A stretch of DNA of 64,000 nt from Mesostigma viride (taxonomy: Eukaryota; Streptophyta; Mesostigmatophyceae; Mesostigmatales; Mesostigmataceae), in the NCBI GenBank assembly GCA_009746045.1, contig RPFO01000436.1, positions 1,003,627 through 1,067,626 on the forward strand, written 5' to 3'. The notes below the pieces were generated by a model. The model saw only the letters and a list, made by a program, of their open reading frames with translations, was not told where the DNA came from and searched no databases. A program made the position numbers and the translations under genes. Positions 13,044 to 23,700 of this stretch are shown piece after piece (position 1 is the stretch's first letter; each line of letters opens with the position of its first letter).

Positions 13044-14403
13044 TTAATTAATTAATTAATTAAACTCGTGCTCCCGTTGGGGAGTCACGGAGCACCGAAG
13101 TGCTTTTAATCCCTGTGTGTGCACTACAGGAGAAAGGGCAGAGACCCCCAGTCTCCTTCATGCCAAAGGCATGCCACAGCTGCAATCGGGCGCGGCTAGC
13201 TAAAAGGACAGGCTAACGATCCGGCAAACTGTGGGTGCAATAAGACCCATGTGAGCATATCATAGCAAGGAGCGTGGGCAGGTAATCTGAACATAGCCAG
13301 GGCGTGATCAGAATAGCCAGGGCGTAGCATGGCTGTACTAGGACTAGGCTAAGGCTATGGCTGGTTGTGTACCGTGCGTTGGCGGCACGTGACTAGGTGT
13401 GTTGGCACAGCTAGGCAACATTCTAGGCATGGCTGCCTTAGCGGCAGTGACGCCAATGGTTACAAGCTAGGGCTATTGCTATTCTAGCCCGCTGGGGGCG
13501 TCCACATCTTGTGGTTGATCATCAGGTCCCCGCCCCTCCAGTACACCTTGGGCTTCTGGGGGTCCTGCTTATGGCGGAGGTATTCCGGCCACAGGTCGCG
13601 TCGCTGCTGTTGCTGAGCGGGGGTGAGGTCGTCATCCAGCGTCCAGGTGAGGTCGTGCAACCGCTTGCGACGAGAGAGGAACCGCTGCTTATCCTCAGGG
13701 GAGGGGAAGGTGAGTAGGACTGGTGGGGGAGCCGCCTTGTCCCGTGAGTGGGGAAGGCGGTGGCACCCACGCAGTTCTACCTCACCTACCAGGCCCATGA
13801 GGGTAAGAAGCTGGTTCTTGAGCTCGTCAGCAAGAGAGGTTGACGTCTCACCTGGCTTCTGGGGGAAGCGACGTAGCACCACTCGGCACTCGCGGCGAGC
13901 GCGGTCGGTGACCTCCCGTTGCTGGGCCTGGCGGTGGTCCTCCAGCTCCTGGAGCTTTGTGGCGATGGCGTCGGTGGTGGAGGCGGTCGCTGACCGCAGC
14001 AGGTCCGCGTAGGAGAGCGGCGGGAGGTCGCCAGCATCCTGCCGGGGTGGCTGGGATGCAATGGTGGCCGTCTGCTCCGCTATCTTGGGGACCTGTGTGG
14101 CCAGGGCCTCGGTGTGGGCGGTGATGGCCTCAAGCTTCTTCAGGAGCACGCCACACTTGCCCTCCACCTGGTTAAGGCGAGAGACAAGTGCAGCATGCTT
14201 TTCCGAAGCCTGCGCCGCGGTGTGTAGCGCCGTGAGCTGGGGTTGTAGCTTGTGGACGACCTTGGTTTCCACGTTGGAGACCCGGGCTTCCACCGTGTTG
14301 AGCGTGGTGTTCAGCGATGTCAGCTTCTCGGCCAGCGGCCAGGTCACGTGCTCCTCAAACACTGCGCGGATGTCATCCTTGCAGAGGGAGGGAGCCGATG
14401 CCA
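13044..14403 (-). mobile_element. LINE-like family A element, ORF1 only
   Basis: Insertion of 1.36 kb flanked by an 11-bp direct repeat, TTTGCCAGAAA, at 13033-13043 and 14404-14414. In the intact Penelope-like copy the same site, near 55060-55070, is uninterrupted. On the minus strand the element begins at the start of an ORF1-type frame. It then has a 3' UTR of about 400 bp, a hairpin with arms CTCCC/GGGAG (13071-13084 region) and a TTAA/ATTA-repeat tail (13044-13063). There is no reverse transcriptase. The family name is mine. Confidence 0.85.
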
Positions 14404-14404
14404 T
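13484..14404 (-). CDS. L1 ORF1p-like RNA-binding protein (family A)
   Basis: Intact 306-residue frame. Residues about 20-130 are heptad-rich and look like a coiled coil (trimerisation in L1 ORF1p). About 165-240 resembles the RRM-like core, with CRVVLRRFPQ at its start and LLTFPSPEDKQRFLSRRKRL at its end. About 240-306 resembles the C-terminal domain, with LTPAQQQQRRDLWPEYL and KVYWRGGDLMINH. By analogy with L1 ORF1p it would coat element RNA and act as a nucleic-acid chaperone. The initiating ATG takes its A from the target-site duplication, so the true N-terminus may be truncated. Related broken copies are at 16780-17215 and 55799-55920. Family assignment is by motif pattern only. Confidence 0.7.
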   Translation of the reverse strand: MASAPSLCKDDIRAVFEEHVTWPLAEKLTSLNTTLNTVEARVSNVETKVVHKLQPQLTALHTAAQASEKHAALVSRLNQVEGKCGVLLKKLEAITAHTEALATQVPKIAEQTATIASQPPRQDAGDLPPLSYADLLRSATASTTDAIATKLQELEDHRQAQQREVTDRARRECRVVLRRFPQKPGETSTSLADELKNQLLTLMGLVGEVELRGCHRLPHSRDKAAPPPVLLTFPSPEDKQRFLSRRKRLHDLTWTLDDDLTPAQQQQRRDLWPEYLRHKQDPQKPKVYWRGGDLMINHKMWTPPAG

Positions 14405-14707
14405 TTGCCAGAAAACATCGTGTTGCTGCTGCGACGCGACGATGTGGACAACGAATCCAGTGCCAAGCTAGCTCAGAACGGCCGCAAAGGAGATCTGGCA
14501 TCACAGGGTTCAGATGTGCCGAGATACTACGCGGTCCAGCCGGTTCACGACCTATTTGTAGAGCTTCGGTTGAAATGGTCCCCTGCCAGACGTTGCGTTC
14601 AGCTGCATGAGCTCATGTGGTCTTGGACATGTACTCCACTGGCTGTGGCCCATACCAAGGGGCAGCACCGAACAGATGTGGGTGACGTTGCAAAAAACAC
14701 CGGACTT

Positions 14708-15243
14708 ATTTAATTAGGACTTTATTAATTAGGAACACAACTCCGTTGGGAGTATATGTAGCACATAGCCCAGAGAATGGGCGTATGGCCTATCATACAT
14801 TCTAAGCTACTTCCTGCAAGGGTGGGAATGTAAAGGACCCTTGCTCTAGGTGCACCAGGGCACTTGCATCCCCATGATCTTCAAGCTATGCCCAGCGAAG
14901 GGGGAGCCTGTCATGGGGGGGAAGATCAGCATAGCTATACAAAAAAGCTAGGGCATGGCGTCTCAGCAGAGAGTTACTCCCTGCATGGGCACAACATAAC
15001 TAAATAAAGCCAGGCATCATCTGGAGGGTGGCTCATCATAGGCACACATGTACATGATTAAATAAAGCGCGTGGCTTAGCTAGCTGGGATAGTGCCTCTA
15101 GGAGGCGTACATGTACATGGCCACGGTCAATCTATTCTACACTAGTTAGTACTGCTGTATTCCCCTAATAAGCTGGGGCGTCTGGAGTCGCTGGGGCCGC
15201 GGGGGTCGCCTGCCAGGGCTTGTGGCCGACGTAGATGGAGCAT
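14708..15243 (-). mobile_element. 5'-truncated family B LINE 3' fragment
   Basis: Insertion of 536 bp flanked by a 12-bp direct repeat AACACCGGACTT at 14696-14707 and 15244-15255. It contains the family B 3' UTR, matching 28709-29200, with the hairpin ACTCCGTTGGGAGT at 14740-14753 and an ATTAATTA-type tail (14708-14733). Only the last codons of ORF1 remain at its 5' end. The uninterrupted target is seen in the intact Penelope-like ORF around 54845-54870. Confidence 0.85.
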
Positions 15244-16763
15244 AACACCGGACTTGACGGAGCATAACGTCTCGGTCATAGTCTTTGACCAACTAAAGAT
15301 GCAAGAGTCCAATGTTCAAGAGGCGTGATAAAATCGACACGATAAGAACAAAGACGGGGAAAATGATGCAACTGACTAAGAACAACAGGTGCCATATTTT
15401 GCTGCGTGGGAAAGGAGACTGTGAATATCGGGGTAGCGAATAAAAGGAATTCGCTGATATTTAGGATCCTTGCGCTTATCATAGACAGCCGTACGGCAGC
15501 CCTTTCTTGTTATGGGTAACGTTAAGATCGAGGTAATTGCAACTAGTATCCTCCGACGTGAGCTTTAATGTGAGGGACGCTTGCGGGTAGATGCCAGGCA
15601 GACCAGCGGTGATATACAAATGGGTTGCGAAATCAGGGTTGTCGAAAGCAATGACATCATCAATGTATCGACATGTGTGGATAAAACGCCTGATGAGAAC
15701 ATCATCATTTGAGGCGATGATATTCTCCATGAATGCAAGCTCATAAGTGTATCGATAGAGGTTTGCAAGGAGCCCGGCACAGTTAGTGCCCATAGGGATG
15801 CTGATAGCTTGTTAATTGGTATACATTGCCCGCAAAACAAATGACGGTGTTATCAATAAGATAAGAGATCCAATGAACAAGGTCAGCCTTCGTGATAATA
15901 TAATTATAACCATCCCACACGATAGCACCTGCCGCAATCCCTGAGAGCCACGTTGCGGGCGTGGGCTCGGTCTGAGAAACACACATGTGCAGGTGGTTGC
16001 ACCCGTGAGGCCTACATGCATACAGATGAGCAAGGAGGCTATCTAAACGAGCTTTCAAATCGTGCAAATCTAGTGTGGTATAAAGAGTGGTAAAATCATA
16101 GGTGGCGCTATGGGCATTATTAGATAGGTACACACTTCTCTGCTACTGTCTTAGAACGGCTAAGGGCGGCAAGCGGCGTAGCTAGGCGTACTTGGGCTGA
16201 GTCTATGACGATCCAACTACCAGCGCATTCATACCCGGCATTCGACAGCACCCGTCCACCCATAATGCATTGGCTTCGGGAAGAAGAGCATTCAAAGCAT
16301 GGCAGATGAGTTTCGATACAGGCATCAGTGGGGCGGAATGCGACGCAGCAATGGTGCGCAAAGCAACAGGAGTTTTGTGCAGCTTAAGAGTGAGGTGCAG
16401 ATATGGGAACGTAGTGGTGGTGGCGCGTCGCTGCCGCCCTTACGGAATGCCCGAGCAACAATGTTTTGGCTGTGCAGAAAAGCCCGATGAGCAGCCGTGA
16501 TAAGTACTGGCGGTGGACTGTGCACGCTGAACATAGGTAGGGCTGGACGCCAACTCATGTTGCAAAGTAGCAAGGTAGTGCTTCTTGCAGATAAAAGCAA
16601 AGTTGTTGGCACTCTTGTCAACACACGTGATGATAAAGTCCTGCTTGAAGTGGTCAAGAAGTGTTTTGTGTGTGGTGTTGAGCCAGGTGGTGCGGTGGAC
16701 CTGCCGGAGACGGTAATCAAGCCTTGTGAGACGTGCATGGCATTCGTGAATGACCCGACCTGT

Positions 16764-17215
16764 GGCTGTATATGGGCGTCCACATCTTGCATGTGGTTGA
16801 TCATCAGGTCCCCGCCCCTCCAGTACACCTTGGGCTTCTGGGGGTCCTGCTTGTGGCGGCGGGGTATTCCGGCCACAGGTCGCGTCGCTGCTGCTGCTGA
16901 GCGGGGGTCGGGGCGTCGTCCAGTGTCCAGGTGAGATCGTGCAACCTCTTGCGACGAGAAAAGAACCGCTGCTTGTCCTCAGGGGAGGGGAAGGTGAGAA
17001 GGACTAGTGGGGGAGCCGCCTTGTCCCGTGAGTGGGGAAGGCGGTGGCACCAGCGCAGTTCTACCTCACCTACCAGGCCCATGAGTGTAAGAAGCGGGTC
17101 CTTGAGCTGGTCGGCAAGGGTGATTGACGCCTCACATGGCTTCTGGAGGAAACGACGCAGCACCACCCGGCAATCGCGGCGAGCGCAGTCGGTGGCCTCC
17201 CGTTGTTTTGTCTGG
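16764..17215 (-). pseudogene. Family A ORF1 fragment
   Basis: About two thirds of a family A ORF1 in broken frames: the CRVVLRRF core, LLTFPSPEDKQRF, and the C-terminal WPEY and VYWRGGDLMINH stretch. It joins abruptly to a LINE reverse-transcriptase fragment at about 17215 and to the Penelope-like relic at about 16763. Confidence 0.7.
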
Positions 17216-17510
17216 CAGTTGACATGGCGGGGTAAGGCTGTGTGGAATGCGCACCGAGGTGGTCGACCCCTCATACAGCGTGTGGATGACAGCAATCAGG
17301 GGGGCGGGGACGCGAGCGCGAGCAAGGACAGCCCGAAGAGCACCCAGCGGACAGAATTAAAAGCCTTGATGAAGTCGAGGAAGATCAGGATGGCGAGACA
17401 CTTTATGTCTCATCAATCAACAAGTGGCTCTAGCCAGGTCTCTTTGTCCTCACAGGGACTGCCCCGGGCCGTGCATGCGTACACTGTTCGATCCCCATGA
17501 TTGGACTTTC
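17216..17510 (-). pseudogene. LINE reverse transcriptase fragment
   Basis: Minus-strand translation over about 17430-17220 gives the non-LTR RT motif A region (LAILIFLDFIKAFNSVRW) followed, across a frameshift, by a PLIAVIHTLYEGSTTSVRI-like stretch typical of LINE RT fingers and palm. Frames are broken. With 32563-33402 it is one of the only two ORF2-like sequences in the window. It may belong to the autonomous partner of families A-C, but that link is inference. Confidence 0.6.
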
Positions 17511-17761
17511 CGCCATACTAGGCTAAGTACGGACATGTGCTATTCTCGGCCGAATGGGATAATGCACAGGGAGAAAGATTTATCCGTTATCTGGCCAGGG
17601 GCAGGTGGTCCGCACAGACCACGGTGGCAGAAGTTTATTATTATAAGTGAGACAACTACTTAAACTGCCACCGCCAAGTCGGTTGGGGCACTGCGTGTCA
17701 CGCGGCATGCATGTGGTAATTGGTAAACACAGTGCTTCGGGCTGCAACACCCACATCTCTC
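17511..17761. other. Spacer downstream of PIF1
   Basis: No gene or repeat recognised. It probably includes the 3' UTR of the minus-strand helicase gene. Confidence 0.4.
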
Positions 17762-20700
17762 CTAAACTTCTTTAACTAGTCGTGCCTCTTTTAGTTCGTG
17801 GAGCTGGGCTGCCAGAGTGGCACGCCTGTCGCCAGTCTTCTTTGCCCCCCCCGCCAAAGATACGGCTTTTCTGCCAGATTTCGGCATTTTCTTGGATCGA
17901 CTTTCCACAGCCTGGCTGTCATGCTCATCCTGGGTACCTGCGACCGAGGTTGAAGATTTTGACGAAGCGATAGGGTCAGATTTTTGCATTTCCTCAAGGG
18001 CTTCCGTTGCCTGGCTGCCCGCGGCTGGGGTTGAGAGCTTTGATTTAGAAGACTTCTTCTTATTCTTCTTTGCAGATTTCGCATTGCTGTCGCTATGCCC
18101 CTTTCCATGCAGTTTGGGGCCTTCCATCTTCAATTTCCGCTTATACTCCTTGTCAATCTCCTCCATGTTGTCGTGGATGTACCGCCACTTTTCGAATTCG
18201 TTGTCACGGTAGCGCCGGCCAGCTTCCTCTGCGTCGTAAAAGGCCGTGACAAACTCGTTGGCGCTGGCATGTGGTACGTGTGTGTGTGTGCATTGAGCAG
18301 CAGCAATCGGTGACATGCGATCAAGACATGGTCGCATGACCCATAGCAAGTCAGCATGCAAGCAATTGCAAACATGAGGCAGCAGGAAAATGCTGGGCGT
18401 GCGCCAGGTATCTCAGCTAATGGGAGGCAGATGCTGAGAGAGCCAGGCATTGTGGCAGGTATTGGACGTTACCAAAACAGACCACTTCGGAGAACATAAC
18501 AAAGCGGGGGGTTTGCACATAGATCCCCTAGCAGCGCTATACTGAGAGGAGATTTATATTACATATAAGATTCGTATAATCACAGAGACTTTTATCACCA
18601 CAGCAGCAGACTTGTACCAGTTTAACTCCCTTGCAACGATATTACTGGGAACAACCTTTATGAACAGCATTGGCAATAGAGGACAGTAGCCTCCAACTGA
18701 ATTTGAAAGTAAAATACTGTAGCTTTGTGTGCTGAAGAAATCTCACCAAATGTTTGACTTATCACTGATGATCGGGATTCATACATTCCTTTGCAGCCCG
18801 TACCTCAGATTGTTGGTGTAGCCCGTGATGGACAGTCCCTCCATGCTCTTCGCACGGCTGAGGGCCACGTAGGCCTGCCCCTGCGTAAACACGCTGGCGA
18901 GGGAGACCTCCACGTAGTCCAGGGTCATCCCTGCGGGGGGGCGGCAGATGGTGTGGAGGAAAGGGAGGGGCTCCGTTTGCCAGATGATGGTGCAAGGATA
19001 CACCGAGGGTGAAAAAAGGATGAATCAACGGTGAAAAAATGAAGGACGTGGAGGGGGATGCCAACATGATGGCGGAGGAGGGGGGGGCAAGGGGGGGAAG
19101 TGGGGGAGGAGGGAAGGGATGAGGGGAATTGAACACCCACGGAAGTGGTTTCATGCCATTATTATAGGGGGGGAATAGGTCAAAGGTAAGGAATCCCCAT
19201 TGTATGCATGTGCTGGTGCAAAACCGTCATCCTTTGGTAATCAACAAGGCTATTTGTTCTGCAGCAAAAGGTACTCCTAAAAAAATCCAAGAAAAAGAAC
19301 AGTAGTTTTAGAGCACTCTCCATCCAACAGTTTGGCTTCCAAAGTTTGCCATCCTGAGAACTCCACGCAGGCGGGGTAAACAGGCGGTTGCAAGCGACAA
19401 CAAATAGAAGGTCTGACAGAACATAAGCATAACATGCTGGCCTTCAGTTGCAGTGTATCAGGCAGCTTGCAGGGCAGATGGTGTAGACTAGGCTCTACAC
19501 GCGCGGGGTGTTATTGAAGTCAAAAGCATCTCATGCCGTTCTGATTGGTTCTGACGCCGTTACACGTATGGGTCAGGGCTGGAGGGCCTAGGCACCGTGA
19601 TGCCTTGCAAGCGCTGGGCCCTGTGATGCATCAAACGGGGCCCCGCCTAAGAAAACTGTGGAGATCCCACCAAACCACAGCTTCATGTGCCTGCAACCAG
19701 GGTGTGCAAGCGCGCTGTTATCTTGTTTCATTAATCGTAAGTCCACTGTCTGCTGATAGACTGCAAACATGCAAAGGGGTGCCTGGAATGGATCTAAGGC
19801 ATGCCGAAAACAGCGGGCCGAAAACAGCCGGACGGTGGAGTATTCGTGGAGCTGGAACATATCTGAACATGCCTCCCTGCCTGACACGTGGCACACTGTC
19901 AGATGGAGGTGCCTCTGATTCTAACCGACGATTCGATGCCTTACCCTGGCATTTGTGGATGGTCATTGCCCAGCAGAGCTTGAGCGGGAGCTGTCAGGTG
20001 GGGCAGACAGCATGTCCACCAGTGACAAGCATACGGCAGAGCCCAGGGAAACAAATGATCATCTCTCCAGCGTTACGACGAGCCTCCTCCTTGATGGTGA
20101 CGGATGGCAACGAAACATGAGCGATAATACTGGCACAAGGATGGCCAGAAACACACCCAAGCAGATGCTTGCTTGAACACTGGTGATGGGTGCCGGTGGG
20201 TGGCAGGGGTGGGAACGGCGAGGGGGGATATAGGTGGCGACTTATCCAGGTACGCATGCCTGTCCCTTGGGGAAAAAAGAGTCTTTTTTCCCCAAGGGAC
20301 AGGCATGGAGCCCTAATCCTATCCTCCTAGTCCTATCCGGCAAACAGACCTAATCCTGTCCTAGTCCTATCCGGCAAACAGACCTAATCCTATCACAGGT
20401 CCCTACCCATGGGCCTGCCGCTCACCTGCCACTGGCAGCACTCACATACACCACATAGTGCACGCGCCCACGCTCACCTACCCCTAATCGCACGCGCCCA
20501 CGCTCACCTGCCACCGGTTGCACTCGCCGACGCCAGGTATCTCGCTCTGGAACTGCTGCGGCAACATGACCACATCGCGCCCTGTGACGAACCGCACGAC
20601 CGGGAACACGTCCGCGTCCATTTTACTCATGGCGTCGTCGTAGCTGTTGTAGGTAAAGTGGCCCAGGATCTCGTACGAGCCCGTGGAAATATCTGGTCAG

Positions 20701-23700
20701 GGTAAGAGTATCACACGAACAGAAGGGGTTGCATCTGTTTAGGTTTGACGAATCGCACGAGCTGAAGGTGGTGGCTCAGGGGAGCCCCCACGTTTCAGCG
20801 TGGCGTCCTGTACATTCTGTACTACTGTACATCCTGTACTACTGTACATCTGGCACGTCCTGCATAGATTTCGTTCAAGCAGCTGGCTTACTTTCCCCGT
20901 CTCGGTGCTACCCGAACAGGGGGGGGCTACCAGTGCTCTTTTTTTTTTTTTTGGCACAGCCTGCCCCGCCCCGCTACAAATGAGCACTGGTGGCTACCCC
21001 GATACAAGTGAGCTGGATCGGGGCCACCGACCAGCGGCGATCGTTCCAAAGCATAGTTTCAGCCCATGGGGCGCATGGCCTCCCCAGACCCTCTCCCTTT
21101 CCATCCACCAAACCCATCTTTTGCAGCACCCTCAATCACTGCTTGGGTGTGGGCATTGGGGTGCTAATAGTATGTCCCTGCCGGGTTTGCTCCCCCAGCA
21201 GCTAACGCTGGCAGGCTCATCTGCCCATCAAACGCACTAGCTAGGACTCAGCACATGCAAGCCTCTGGGCTCTCTTGGACTGGCTGCCTCCAGACCAAGA
21301 GTTCTGCCAATGCAAGACATATAATATATTCTTCGTTCGCATGAATCCAAGTTTTACTACAACGGTAATCTCACTGCAGTGTAACCTTGGCACTCCACCT
21401 TCCTTGGAGATCAAAAGATAGCCGCTACAGCGACGTGCTGACGATTGACGAGACGGTCTTGCTCAGTCATAATATCAAAGTCAATCTTAGCCAGTCATAT
21501 TGCAACGCAACACTCACAGCTGGGCCACTTCGGCACGCGCCCGAGGACTTCATTGCGCGACACGAAACCAATGACGGCGCCGCGCGAGCCGTTCGCAAGC
21601 TTGCCGGCCCCTTCCCCTTTGAGGTCCAGGTTCTTCAGCAGCATGACCTGAGGGCCCAGCCATGAAGGGCGCGCCCCAGATAAATAAGAAGTGCATAGGG
21701 GGACTTTGGGTATGCGGTTAAGGGGTGAATGCCCAAGCAACCTGCACACAAAAAGCCGTACATACAGACAATGTCCACGCACACTTCTCCAACAGCGATA
21801 AGGGTGCAACCAAACTCGCTGTCAACCTCAGCTCGCTGTCTGGAACCCACCTTCCAACCGCCCCCCCCCCCCCCCCCCCCCCCCGGTACCCACCTGGGCC
21901 CCCTGTTTTAGCACCACTTTGGGGCCTGCGAGGCAGCTGCGCCAGAAGTTGCTCTTCTCCAGCTTGGCGAGGGCCGCCGCCTGCTCCTCCTCTGGTGCCT
22001 TCAGCCACTCCTTTTCCAGGGCCACGCTGTCCTGGGCCGTGTACGTGTACGGCGCGTGCCTCAGCTTGGCCAGCTCGCTCTCGTTGATCTTGTCGACGTC
22101 TATGTTGCTGAGGTGGGCAGCCAGCGGGCGATGGGGTGAGCGGGACATGCCAGCGGGCGGTGAGAATCGAAAACACACGACAGCGCCACATGGGTAACGA
22201 AAGCAGGCAAATAGGAATCAGGGATACAGAAGCAGGAAATGGGTGTGTCTTGAACAAGGCCAAACCGGGAAAGCGTGCCAGCAGGGCCCGGATTGGCACT
22301 GTGCGCACGACAGGCCGTGGCCCCAGCACACCGGCAACCAGGAGGCATGGCGGCGTGTCCCAGTGTCAACCAGCGGGCAAGGGACAGTTGTCGAGACACC
22401 GACGTTGGCCCCATGTAAGCACTCACCGCGTGGACAGCTCCGTAGCCATCGCTTATCAATGGCCTTAACATCGACAGCCATCGCTTACCAACAGCACATG
22501 TAAACACTCCCCGCGCGGACAGCTCCGTCGGCTTCACGTCCGTCTCAGGCAGCGCCCGCCGACACGACCGATCCAGCTCGGCAAGCGCCCTCCTTGCCTT
22601 CGGCCCCCCTTTGCGGACGTCGTTCAGGAGGTGGGCGTAGTGGGGGTTTTCCTGTCGAAATATTTCGCGGAGGAACACTGTGAGCAGGGGGCTGTTCTGC
22701 CACGCGGGCGCCTGGAAGGCGTAGCCCCGGTTGAGGAAGGTCAGCGGGTGGCCGCCGTCGACCGGTTTGACGGGGATGGGTCCCAGCTGGCAATATGCAG
22801 CAGCGCCGCGGGACAGACAGGCATCCATGTCAAGGGGCAAATGATCAGTCGGGGGACCCGCAGAGAGCGGGGTTGGCCATGCGCGCACAATCCACCATAG
22901 ATTATCGATAAGACAACCAGCGCAGGCCGGAAATCGGGAGAATCCAGTAGCTCGAGACTGCTATTATCTTCTCCGCCTTGGTCGAGTCTGCGTTGGCGGG
23001 TCGCTCAGGATGATGGAAATGACTGGAGGTGGGGTAGATTGTGTTGCTGTCGTGATGGGTGTGGACAGACAGTCCGCGGAGAAGAGAACAAGGCGGTGAA
23101 TATAACAACGCGGGGAAACTTCCGGATGACAAGGTGGAACCGCGCGGTGAAACTTCCGACCACATGCAGCAGAACAAGGCGCGTCGTCATCGCAGAGCCT
23201 AGCCTTCTCGACCCACCTGGTGAAAGTCGCCGCACAGGACGACCTGGATGCCCCCAAACCACTTGTCACTGTCCCGGATTTCCCTCGACCTGCGCTCGAG
23301 CTGCTCGAACATCTCTGCGGAGACCATGGAGACCTCGTCGATGATGAGCACTGCCAGTGACCACCACCGCTGACTGTACCTCATCTTCTTGAAGTCGGTC
23401 AGCACCTGAAGGGAGACAGGAAGCACACCTTCCCTACACGCGTGAGGCAGCGGGGGACTTGACAGGCACCTAGTCTTTATAGCACTACCCAGTATCCAGT
23501 ATACCATTTTCTATTTGATGTCAATATTTCACAAGCATCTAAAGTAAAAAGTGCCCATGCTGCAGCCAGCGGGACCCGAACAGGATGCGCTCCCACATTG
23601 TACCGGCCACTTTCGTTTTTTCGATGCGCTGAGCGGTCCTGGAGGATTCGCAAACCCACAGCAATAGCGAGGTATGCACAGAAGTCTGCAATGAACCTAC

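Larger units (their letters stand above)
12588..16763 (-). pseudogene. 5'-truncated Penelope-like element with two nested insertions
   Basis: Degenerate minus-strand copy of the element at 51658-55521. Its 3' end, starting TCAAGGAGACAACC on the plus strand, is at about 12588. The 3' UTR is 12588-13032, and 14415-14695 covers the rest of the 3' UTR and the RT C-terminus. 15256-16763 covers the RT palm, with a recognisable YIDDV motif and the PMGTNC motif, and the region upstream of it. The reading frame is broken by several indels and stops. The copy stops at a point matching about 53392 of the intact element. A family A LINE (13044-14403) and a family B 3' fragment (14708-15243) interrupt it, each flanked by a target-site duplication. 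Confidence 0.85.

Noticed and set aside
22136-22503. Plus-strand frames inside PIF1 introns and exons
   Set aside because: They are antisense shadows without splice context or recognisable domains.
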